Source: Cristatella mucedo (lineage: Eukaryota > Bryozoa > Phylactolaemata > Cristatellidae). From it: a stretch of DNA of 64,000 bases. Within the stretch, counting starts at the first letter, position 1. Each line of letters opens with the position of its first letter. The translations under genes and the position numbers were made by a program. The stretch is taken from NCBI GenBank assembly GCA_009760855.2, contig WPIO01000001.1, forward strand, positions 3,184,001 through 3,248,000, written 5' to 3'. This document shows positions 1 to 8,764 of this stretch, piece after piece. A model generated the notes under the pieces. That model did no database searches. It saw nothing but the letters and a program-made list of their open reading frames with translations, and was not told where the DNA came from.

Positions 1-2131
1 TCATCAATGCATGCAGCTAGTGAGTTGAGAGAATTTGAGGTGCTCGAAGGCTGTGAGGTATCAAAGCAAAGGTACAACTGAGTGTCATCCGCATAGAAGT
101 GAAAGCCTAGATTGTGCTTGGCAATCACATCAGCAAGAGGCAGAGTATAAACCATGAAAAGAACTGGACCTAGCACGGAGCCCTGAGGTACTCCATATTT
201 CAGAGGTCCTTCAGATGATCTTTGTCCATTCACGTCGATACTCTGGAGTCTCCCACTTAGATAGGACCTGGACCACCGCAGAGCAGTGCCAGTGAAGCCC
301 AGGCGAGATGAGAGGCGCTCTAGAAGAACTTTGTGATCGATAGTATCAAAGCTGCCGAAAGATCGAGTAAAACAAGCAGAGACACTGTACCCATGTCTGC
401 ATTCCTAAGTAGGTCGTTGTATACCCGAAGCAATGCTGACTCCGTGGAGTGATTACCTCTAAAGCCAGACTGGAACTTACTAGCAAGGTGTGAGGTTTCG
501 ATATACGAGTTCAGCTGGTCCGCCACGACCCGTTCGAGTGTCTTTGATAGGAATGGTAGATGGGAGACTGGGCGGTAGTTGCTCAAGTTCTCTTGGTCAA
601 GTGTAGCTTTCTTGAGAAGTGGCCTGACTACAGCTCTTTTGAAAGGTGCTGGGACATGACCTGAGGCTAATGACATATTTATTATGTTAGTTATGCATGG
701 CAGCAGTAGATCAATGTAACGTATGAGCAGGACAGTGGGAATAGGGTCCAGAGGACTTGTTGTCTTCTTTGATTGATATACGAACTTTAGGACTAGATCA
801 CTAGTGACCTGCTTAAATGCAGACATTGAGGTGCAGCCAGGAACCGAGGAACAGCATTCTAGTGGGGAGGTTGTCATCGCAGGGATGGATTCCCTGATCT
901 TGTCTATCTTCTGCACAAAGAATCGAGAGAAGCGATCGGCTAGATCATCTTTAGGATCATCAGGTAAGGAGCTAATATGGGAACGGTTGAGGAGATGGTT
1001 TATTGTCGACATCAGCATTTTTGGATTGTGCATCTGTGATTCAACAATGTTTTTATTGAAGCTAGACTTGGCCTTTTCTAGGATCGATTGGTACGACCTA
1101 CAGTAGTCTTCATATGCCTGTCGATGTACAGTCAGTCCTGATCTTGTGTATGCTTTGTCAAGCTTGGGCTTAGTAGACCTGGCTAGTTTAATGTCTGTGG
1201 TAAACCATAGGCCGTCTGGGCGGGGGCGCACAGTGCGCTTTGTCAGAGGGGCAAACTCGTCGAGCGTGTCAGCTAGTGTCGTGTTGAAGCTATCTACCAA
1301 TGATGACAGATCGGAGGGAGGATTGAGCAGCAGAGGTGAAGCAGATATTCTCGCACGGACAGCATCGATGTCAAGGGTCTTGAGGTTTCGCGATTCACAG
1401 GTTATTTTAGAGGAGGATGTGGGCACACAGTGTAGATTGAATGAGATCTGCATGTGGTCAGATAAGCAGGATTTGGTAATAATTGGTGATGACAAAGCGC
1501 AATTGTATGAGAAGATCTGGTCGAGTGTGTGACCCTTGATGTGGGTAGGGCTATGCACATGAGCCACAAGAGACAATGTGTCAGTCAATGCACGAAATTT
1601 GGTGCTGAAAGCGTCAGATAAGTTATCAAAGTGAACGTTGAAATCACCCATTACGAGGAAGTATCGATTTCTTGCACACAGAATCGAAATGAGATCGGAG
1701 AAATCTGAGATAAAGGAGGATTTGGTACCTGGTGGGCGATAGACTACTGCCACTATCGGTAGCTTGTTTTCGGGTGAGACCAAGACAATTGATTCAAAAG
1801 ACTGCTTCGAGGGTACCGGAAATGGCTTGAAGTTGAATTTCGAGCGCACGACAATAGCAACTCCACCTCCAGTTTTGATTGATCTAGGGATGTGAAAGAA
1901 CGAGAAACCGGATGGAGTTGCATCTTTAATTGTCGGACAGTTTATTGATTTCAGCCAAGTTTCAGATAGGGCGAGCAGGTCGATATCATTTTCAGAAATA
2001 AGGTCGCTTATTACTAGAGGTTTATTGCACATTGGGCGAGGATTCCAAAGGCAAGCGTTAAGTCTGGCCGATGGGGTCACAGCAGGCTTGATGACCACTA
2101 AGTTTGAGGAATTGAGAATATATCTCAACAA
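1..2131 (-). mobile_element. LINE family A (CR1/L2-like) copy, cut by the left window edge
   Basis: Non-LTR retrotransposon lying on the minus strand. The endonuclease and first RT blocks read from about 2131 to 345. After a frameshift near 345 the RT continues to position 1 with the catalytic YADD codons intact at 84-95, and the rest lies outside the window. Related pieces of the same family lie at 2766-3042, 3050-3490, 4362-5872, 11835-12465, 26088-26470, 57752-59085, 60575-61440 and 61480-62850. The 5' boundary, about 2110-2131, is set only by where LINE-like protein stops and AT-rich DNA starts. Confidence 0.85.
320..2131 (-). CDS. LINE A ORF2-type protein: AP-like endonuclease plus N-terminal reverse transcriptase, frameshifted
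   Basis: A 603-residue open stretch. The N-terminal exonuclease-endonuclease-phosphatase domain nicks target DNA in this family. It shows SETWL (about 56-60), YRPPG (131-135), GDFN (162-165), HTLDQI (about 201-206) and SDH (224-226), which are the usual metal- and DNA-contacting blocks. A basic linker follows, then RT blocks starting at NYRPVS (about 518) and LLDLSAA (about 588), after which the frame breaks near nucleotide 345. The start is uncertain because no clear initiation context is seen and the true N terminus may lie elsewhere. The element copies itself by target-primed reverse transcription in the nucleus. This copy is probably dead because of the frameshift. Confidence 0.8.
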   Translation of the reverse strand: MLRYILNSSNLVVIKPAVTPSARLNACLWNPRPMCNKPLVISDLISENDIDLLALSETWLKSINCPTIKDATPSGFSFFHIPRSIKTGGGVAIVVRSKFNFKPFPVPSKQSFESIVLVSPENKLPIVAVVYRPPGTKSSFISDFSDLISILCARNRYFLVMGDFNVHFDNLSDAFSTKFRALTDTLSLVAHVHSPTHIKGHTLDQIFSYNCALSSPIITKSCLSDHMQISFNLHCVPTSSSKITCESRNLKTLDIDAVRARISASPLLLNPPSDLSSLVDSFNTTLADTLDEFAPLTKRTVRPRPDGLWFTTDIKLARSTKPKLDKAYTRSGLTVHRQAYEDYCRSYQSILEKAKSSFNKNIVESQMHNPKMLMSTINHLLNRSHISSLPDDPKDDLADRFSRFFVQKIDKIRESIPAMTTSPLECCSSVPGCTSMSAFKQVTSDLVLKFVYQSKKTTSPLDPIPTVLLIRYIDLLLPCITNIINMSLASGHVPAPFKRAVVRPLLKKATLDQENLSNYRPVSHLPFLSKTLERVVADQLNSYIETSHLASKFQSGFRGNHSTESALLRVYNDLLRNADMGTVSLLVLLDLSAALILSITKFF

Positions 2132-2400
2132 CAGCAGTCATATACTTGAATTTGCTCATCTAAAAGCACATATAAATCGGATTGTACATAACTTAAATTT
2201 TTTTCTCCAAGCACTCTAAAAACTATTTGTATATTATTTGCAGTACTTTTGAGTACATTGCAATTAGTTGGGAAGCATTCTCTATATTGATCATTTCTAA
2301 TTGGCTTTCTAATTCTCAATAGCTGAGGATCGATCAATTCCAAATTAATATCGATGGAACCCTTGCCATTTCTTTTCTATATAAAAAGGAAATTATTAAC
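2125..2400 (-). pseudogene. Polinton/Maverick capsid-like N-terminal fragment (tentative)
   Basis: An AT-rich frame, open from about 2359 down to 2125, lies just downstream of the lysine-rich frame at 2427-2651. Its spacing of short blocks (a LELIDP-type start, then IQIVF followed by a YVLLDEQI strand) resembles the N terminus of the F54H12.2-like capsid proteins of Maverick/Polinton elements. An in-frame stop precedes the first block and the C terminus is lost against LINE A. The resemblance is by eye only. The clear Polinton genes at 56-60 kb make it more plausible. Confidence 0.35.
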
Positions 2401-2426
2401 TATTTTCTTTGAATACATAATCCTGC

Positions 2427-2651
2427 TTAAATTGTTCTCATTGTTCCTCCATAGACATCAGGTCTCGGTACTGGTATATAGGCTACAGATTTCTCTTTTA
2501 AAAATTTCTCTATGTCTTTAATAACTTTTGGATCGTTATCTTTTAATGCTTTAGAATAGTATTTGGTGTCGTTACCCACGCTTTTTACTTTCTTTTTATT
2601 TTTACTTTCTTTTAAGTTTATCAACCACGGCCTCATTAATCTGTAAGTCAA
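2427..2651 (-). pseudogene. Lysine-rich AT-rich ORF fragment, virus-like island
   Basis: A 74-residue minus-strand frame, rich in Lys and Asp and ending in a proline-containing tail (AYIPVPRPDVYGG). Upstream, to about 2760, the same strand continues as very basic coding-like sequence in another frame. Composition and compact spacing match the AT-rich islands elsewhere in the window rather than the LINEs. I do not recognise the protein. It may belong to the same decayed Polinton-type element as its neighbour. Confidence 0.3.
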
Positions 2652-2765
2652 TTTCTCTTACCTTGCAGTCAAGTTCCTCGTCTTTCTCTTTTTACGTCGT
2701 TCGTATTCTTTCTTTTTCTTTCGTCTCTCCTTTTCCACTTTATCATCTAATTCTAAAAATAAATA

Positions 2766-3042
2766 AAAAACTCACCTATTTAGGACAGCATTTAGTGGGT
2801 CCCTGTGATTTGTCCTTCATGTGCTTATGTTTGCTGTCACTGTGCATGCTGCCACTAACCACATTTGCATGCTGACCCTGTGTATGTTACCCCTAACCAT
2901 TTTATTCATTTTATTTGTTTATCAAGCATGATATTACTCACCATTCAATCGCGTTTCCCTTTTCAGCAAAATGTAAAGCGCCTAGAAAGAGATTGAGTTC
3001 TCTAAAGGCGCTTTATCAAGTGCATTATTATTATTATTATTG
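2766..3042 (+). mobile_element. LINE A 3' end with ATT-repeat tail
   Basis: Holds the last RT codons and 3' UTR of family A: a block like acagcatttagtgggtccc, the conserved aaagcgcctagaaagagatt tail segment, and an ATT repeat from about 3023. The same tail occurs at 58990-59085 and 62780-62850. The copy is truncated at its 5' end. Confidence 0.8.
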
Positions 3043-3049
3043 AATTTGA

Positions 3050-3490
3050 TGCGTTGCTTGACTGGTAGCCAGTGCAGGTTGGGGAGAAGTGGTGCGATGT
3101 CGCAAATGCGACGCTCACAGCAGACAAGCCTAGCTGAAGAGTTTTGCACCAACTTTTAGCGCCTGTATGCACATGCCGTCAGACCAGCAAGCAGTGAGTT
3201 ACAGAAGTCAAGACGAGACGTCACAAATGCTTGAATCAATTTAGATGTGGTATCTTCATCTTAGCAAGCCCACATTTGAGCAATTTTATGTAGTTAAAAG
3301 TATGCAGACTTGACAGTAGAGCTGACGTGGTCGTCTAAAGAAAGGTCACTTTGGAACAGGACACCTAGATTGCGTGCAGATTCAATCGACATATGCAAGC
3401 AGAGCCACTTTTGAGCGGTAATCTTTCCAATTTAAGAATCACTCCGGGTTTACCCGTAACTAGTAAGTCAGTTTATTATCATTCAATTTA
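3050..3490 (-). mobile_element. LINE A internal RT fragment, inverted relative to the adjoining tail
   Basis: Minus-strand similarity to the C-terminal RT region of LINE A, matching blocks at 60965-61420. It lacks a 3' tail and abuts the plus-strand tail that ends at 3042. The two pieces are therefore separate or rearranged insertions. Confidence 0.7.
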
Positions 3491-3534
3491 AGAACGTTTT
3501 ATGCCATTGATGTCATCATTACTAATACTAATAC

Positions 3535-3592
3535 TAATAATAATAATACATTTGTATAGCGTCACCAGAGAACTAAATCTCTATTTCTCTCG
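3535..3592 (-). mobile_element. LINE A/SINE 3' tail remnant
   Basis: ATA/AAT repeats followed by catttgtatagcgtcaccag and an actaaatctct block: the reverse of the shared SINE/LINE A 3' tail. No tRNA-like head is visible; a CT-rich run follows. Confidence 0.55.
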
Positions 3593-3599
3593 CTCTCTC

Positions 3600-4300
3600 T
3601 CTCGGCACTTGCAGATGCTGCGTATAAAGCGTTACCAAGTGTTTGGTCGTAACTTCCGAAAGCAGCAGGCATAGTATTGTACCCTAGAGTAGGCGGAGCC
3701 ACTGACGTTCGATATGTCAGGCTAGGCGTCGCCTTGCCCCGGAAGAGCAAAGCCTTGGGTCAGCTTTCAGAGGCCCGAGGACCGGAACTTGGGACAGCGA
3801 GTTCGCACTCTTTCGGCGGAAGCTCTCGACGGCTGTGGACGTCCGCTCAGTCTATCCCAGAGTATTCAGCTAGCCAGGTCTTGGACGGCGTACGCGTGTA
3901 CTGGTGGGACTTAGTTCTGCGACGGTGCGACTGTGGAAGCTGACTGAGAACTAACACGTTTGTTCGCGCTTGCGGCGTCATCCCGTGCCGCGGTAGTTTA
4001 CTTTGCATAGGACCTTCCCCTGTAGACTTGCTTAGGGCCCTCCTTTGTATAGCGCATGCGTGTGTATTATATAAGTGTTATGTACCGGTCGATCACCCGT
4101 GAACCGCTGTTGCCGGAGGGCTCCGCGTAACGACCGAGAATGGACATAGATAGTAGGGGGCCCTAGTGGGAATAGGCTAGCACCCGTGAACTCGGCTACA
4201 GTATAAACAGGTACATGCACGCGAAGGACTAATTGCAAAAATCCACCAAATGCTGAAACAACCTTCGTTGTAAGCTTCTTTTTTAATGTAGTCATGTCAG
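3600..4300. repeat. Unclassified dispersed repeat D, copy 1
   Basis: A GC-richer block whose central part, about 3810-4060, matches 42480-42740. Shared landmarks are ttcggcggaagct/ttcggtggaagct, actaacacgtttgttcgc/actaacgtttgttcgc, tttgcataggacc and gtagacttg. No protein can be supported in it. It could be LTR or non-autonomous DNA transposon sequence. Confidence 0.5.
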
Positions 4301-4361
4301 GGGACGTTGTGACATGCGCCAGTACCGAGTTTCAGGCTGTGGGAACATAAATATTCATGTG

Positions 4362-5872
4362 GCAAGAAAGTTGAGAGAATTGGACGTGCTCGAGGGCTGG
4401 GAGGGATCAACGAAAAGGTACAACTGAGTGCCAGCTGCATAAAATTGTAAACCTAGATTATGCCTGGAAATTACAAACCTGAAAAGAATGGGACCAAACA
4501 CAGAGCCCTGAGGTACTCCATATTTCAGAGGCTCATCGGATGATCTTTGTCCATTCACGTCAATATTCTGGAGTCTCCCACTGAGGTAGTACCGGAATCA
4601 TTGCAAAGCAGTACTAGTGATTCAGAGGCGAGATGAGAGGCGCTCAAGACGGACTTGAGGATCGATAGTATCAAAAGCTGACGAAAGATTGAGCAAAACA
4701 AGCACATAGACACTACCTAAGACTGCATTCCTAAGTAGGTCGTTATACACCCGAAGCAATGCAGAGTCTATAGAGTGATTCTATATGTATCTCCTTCTGT
4801 AACTCCAGAAAGTGATAAAGACCATGTGGGTGTTACGCAGGAGAGTTTTGCATAGCGCACTCACAGCCTAAGCGGCTTTCGGTACGCATTCGGTAGCCAA
4901 CAGACTTCGTCTCACGCAACAAAGAGAAAGTGGGAAGCATAGCAGAGTCAGGAGAGCAGTTGAGGTAGTGAGTAGCATAGAAGTAGCTGTTCAGGACCGC
5001 TGAAAAGGATGTGCCATAGTCGGCAGTAGGAGAGTAATTGTCGTTGCGCAAGAATTGTGGAAGCGAGTTCCATAGTCTAGGACCCGCAGAGCTAAAGCTT
5101 CTGTCGCCAACTGGCTTTATGTGGAGGAATGGGACAACTAATTTATTGTCCACACAGGACCTGAGGGCACGGACAGGCTGAAACTGGTGCAGCAGTTCAG
5201 CTAGGTACGAAGAAGCCAAGCCGTGGCGGGCCTTGTGGGTCAGCGTAAGAACTTTGCTCTGTATCTTTTGCTCAACCAGCAACCATCCTAGCTCTTTCAG
5301 CAGAGGTGACACGTGCTCAAACCGCTGGGACTTGAAGACCAGCCTTGCAGCCATATTCATAGTCAGCTGTAGTGGCATAATAGCTTTCTATGGTAGCCCA
5401 GCCAAAAGGGAATTACAATAATCAAGCCGAGACAGAACTAAAGAGCTAGTTAAATTGTTTACAAGCCACTGTGGGAGACAGCTGCTAATCTTGGATAGGG
5501 ATCGGATGTGATGGCTAGCTGTAGAGGCAGTCTTCTGAATGAAGCTTTTGAAATTGAGGCAGTTATCGAACACGACACCTAAATTACGAGCACGTGGTGA
5601 AGGTCGCACAATAGCATCACCTATTAGAACAGCGAAGCCTTTTAATCCAGCCACACGCTTAGGGTGTCCTATGAGCAGCAGTTCGGTTTTATCATCATTT
5701 AATTTCAGGAAGGTTTCCGACATCCAGGATCGAATATCGGCAAGTGATTAGCTCGAAAATCAGACTGGAACTAACTAGCTATGTTTGAAGTTTCAATATG
5801 TGAGTTTAGCAGGTCTGCCACGGCTCGTTCTGGTGTCTTTGATAAGAATCGTAGAAGAGAGACTGGGCGTTA
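4362..5872 (-). mobile_element. LINE A copy split by a LINE B insertion
   Basis: Family A RT sequence occupies 4362-4780 and resumes at 5750-5872 on the minus strand. Between them lies LINE B at 4781-5742. In the RT, GVPQGSV is preserved, but the catalytic box reads YAAG instead of YADD, so the copy could not have been active. Joining the two halves reproduces the order seen around 441-500 of the first copy. Confidence 0.8.
4781..5742 (-). mobile_element. LINE family B copy, 5' truncated, nested in LINE A
   Basis: Encodes the RT C terminus of family B in two frames (5723-5388, then 5378-4833), almost residue for residue the same as 9560-10440. It is flanked by a 7-bp direct repeat AGTGATT (4774-4780 and 5743-5749), the expected target-site duplication. 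The 3' end is the ggagatacat-type tail without an extended CATTA run. The high similarity to the 8-10 kb copy implies recent activity. Confidence 0.85.
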
Positions 5873-5879
5873 GATCTTA

Positions 5880-6425
5880 AAGTACGACATAGTCACCAAT
5901 ACTTCCATTATGATCCTATCATTAGTGTCCACAGACAATCTAATTCCAAATCAATCATTTCTTAAATGAGGATCATTTATAATACTCTTGATTTGAAAAA
6001 CCACAACCAGTTATAGGTATATCATTTTTAATACTCTTTTGTGCTGCGTTTAGTGTGCTTACCATTAGGTTTACATAATAAAAATCTCCGACTACCAAAG
6101 CCACAGCATTTGCGTCTGTCATTGATCTCTTAAACCAAATTATGTCATGTATGCATGCTGTTACATTATAAACAACCATATTTGAGTCCCTAGATTTTAT
6201 CTAACTTCGTCCAATTGATTATATCCTCCTTCTTTTAGGATTATTGAAGATCATGTCTTTGTTTAACCATTAATGATTCTTTTTGGTATCTCTTTTATTA
6301 TACTTCAATCATTTCCATTACAGCTCTAAAATTTTGACCTCCAAATTCTAATAGCTTAAGATATTTACTAGTAACTCTAAAACTTTATCTGAAACTGCTT
6401 CTCCAGTTAAATCATAATACTCAAC
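5880..6425 (-). other. AT-rich island with decayed coding, possibly virus-like
   Basis: A minus-strand frame of 68 residues (5973-6179) has balanced, protein-like composition, and coding-like but stop-broken sequence continues to about 6425. Base use resembles the islands at 2.1, 51, 56-60 and 63 kb. No domain is recognised, so membership in a Polinton-type element is inference. Confidence 0.25.
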
Positions 6426-6454
6426 TGTCGTTGGTTCATGTGAGGGCAGACAAA

Positions 6455-6640
6455 GGTCACTTCACTTCCACCGCTTGGGCTAAGCGGACGTACAATTCTC
6501 TGCCTGCCGGTCGGCCTGATTGGAGGACTTTTTCCGTCTCTCTCTCTCTCTCTCTCCCGTGCGTTGGCAGAATAAATAGTCATTCCGTAACTATGCGTTG
6601 TTAACACCTCTACCAACGAACCCATTATTCCAACAATTAG
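6455..6640 (+). mobile_element. LTR-like end fragment with CT microsatellite
   Basis: Shares with 50655-50845 the blocks accgcttgggctaagcggac, a CT repeat (about 6535-6558), gaataaatagtca (polyadenylation-like) and ctctaccaacgaacccatta. Directly after it comes attagtgaccctcgattg, which looks like the primer-binding region downstream of a Ty3/gypsy 5' LTR. The beginning of the unit is not defined. Confidence 0.4.
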
Positions 6641-7039
6641 TGACCCTCGATTGACGATACCAACAACCAAACTACAGCTGAAGCCTCCGACTACGCACAC
6701 TACGTCGACCTACCGTCATCCAGCGACGTCGACACTTGTACCGTAAGACGCTGCCCGCTAAATTTTGGGGACCTTCCAACCGTCGAATTTTCTGCTGAAG
6801 GCTATTTGCACTCACGCTGGTTTCCCTGCCGAAGCAGTTTTTCTTTGTTTTTTAAAATACTCCGGTTCGCATTAGCAGTATTTCCACTAATCACCGTGGC
6901 CCGTTCGCTTAACGTCGATTATCAAGCGGAGACATTTTTCATCACGCTCGCTCTTGCGAGAGCGTTCACCCACTTGTGATTTAGGATTTGAGCTGCAAAA
7001 TGACCTGACCTGCCTTCTGCATCGAACACCAATATTTGT

Positions 7040-7757
7040 CAGGAGCTCTCACTTAGATTTCTCGTTCGTGTATACTCAATTTTTGGTGCACCCAAGAAAT
7101 GCCATTGGTAACGTTGCTCTCCGTCACTGCATTGCAATCAACGGCAGTGGGCCACGCAAATACAACAATCTTCTGCAATCCGTCGCAAATAAACTAAGCC
7201 TAGGCTGTGCAAAGCTAGTGTATACATAAGGTATTAATAAAATTTCCCTTTTTTAAAGTGCAATGTCATACCTAATGTAACATGCTTAATATCAAATGCT
7301 TCTTTGTCCGACTGACAAGGTCCCTATTGGCTCGACAGTGACCTGAAAACTGAAAGTTCGCACTCCTGGAAACTTCCTGCACAGCCCTCAGGTAGGGCAC
7401 GATAAATGAATATTAATCATTGTCACATTAACTTCACTGCAGCTCTGTCAGCTCTGCCTGATATGTTACTAATTAACGCAGCTTCTCGCCTTATTCCGCT
7501 GATCTCGCGTCTTTCGCTGAGTATGTATACACTCGTGACGGATAGATTTCCGCATTTTCCCAAGCCGTTTCCGTCGATTGCCGTGCATTGCTCGTTGCGA
7601 ATGCACGCTCTCGATCCGTCGAGAGGATGTGGTTGCACTTTTAATACAGCAGCACTGTAATCCGCAAGAGAAATTCGATCTTCTCCCACCAGCTTTGCTT
7701 GTAATTGTAACAGACAGTCATAGATTGCTGCATTGTCTCGGGCAATTGCCGTCGATA
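7040..7757. repeat. Block R (foldback-like element), second copy, left part
   Basis: Matches the core of the 46.9-50.6 kb element: the inverted arm motif tgcattgcaatcaacggcag at about 7130, the centre with aaagtgcaatg and acctaatgtaacatgc, then the forward arm with tcgattgccgtgcattgc at about 7574. It is cut at 7757 by the TG..CA element and resumes at 11187. Confidence 0.65.
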
Positions 7758-8116
7758 TGTAACGCCGAAGGTTCGGCTGGGTGGGCTTGACCTGCCGCTT
7801 ACCTAGCAGCGCAGCCTAGCGCCTGATGCCGTTCGGTTCGAGCCTACGCGAAATTAGCTGGCCGCCACGCAAACGAGCGTTTCTGGCGCCGACCAGCTTA
7901 CCGTTACTAAAGGGGGTCGTGAGTCCGCGGCGTGAATTGGAAAGCATATTGACAGAGACACACAGATTGGGGATTTTACTGAGCTTTATTCGTAGGCGCA
8001 CAAAGTCGCTTCGCGTCTAGCTCAGTTTCATCTCCACACTCCTCGAACGCTCTCAACAGCACCAACACTCTTGCGGAGGGAATACTTCTCCGCACTGAGG
8101 CTGCTTAAAATCTATA

Positions 8117-8764
8117 ATGGGGGACGACCCAAATAGACAGAGCCCGAACCGGAGCCTAAACCCTAACCGGAGAACAAGGACTCCACACACGCCAACTAAG
8201 TCTGTTTGTGATGCAGGTCTTCTTGATCTGCATTCAGACTCGACCGGCAGCCTCGATACCCTCACTGATGCGATGAACATGGCACTCAGGAGTGCTCTTG
8301 ACAAGCATGATCCCGTTCGCTCTATCCGTGTTCAAAGTCGTTGAGATTCCTTTCAATTTACAAAAAAGCTCCTTAAGATGCGCCGGGTTAAGCGCAGGCT
8401 CGAACGACGTTTCAAGAAATCGGGGTCTGAGGCAGATCTAGTCAATTTTAAAGACTTCCTTCGAGTTTACACCCGAAAGCTTAAAAAAACCAGGGCTTCT
8501 TTTTTCATTAGAAAGCTGAATTCCTGCCACTCGGACACTAAACAGATTTATAAGACATTAAACCATTTACTGGCCAACGCTGTGAGGTCTGACTCCCCAG
8601 ATATTAAGGGCTCAGCCGAAAAGTTTTCAGCCTTCTTTACTGAAAAAGTTGTGCAAATTCGTGCCTCCATTAAGCCCCCTCTGACCAAAGCAATCGCCGT
8701 TCCTCAACCTGTGACCTTCCTTAAAGGTTCTCCGATGTTTCTGCCTGTGATGTGGCTGCCTTAA
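8117..8764 (+). pseudogene. LINE B leader and linker region, interrupted by one stop and a frameshift
   Basis: An ATG at 8117 opens 75 codons to a TGA at 8342-8344. The same frame then continues from 8378 to about 8725, where a frame change leads into the RT frame. The 53.8 kb copy has a sense codon (GGC) where the TGA stands and reads through the frameshift point, so the ancestral frame was continuous. The region contains the basic, helical linker found between endonuclease and RT in CR1/L2 elements (RRVKRRLERRFKK, then YKTLNHLL). The first 27 or so residues, rich in Asn, Arg and Pro, do not resemble an endonuclease. Confidence 0.65.

Noticed and set aside
804-1532. Plus-strand frames of 100 and 128 residues
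   Set aside because: Shadows of the LINE A endonuclease/linker frame on the opposite strand.
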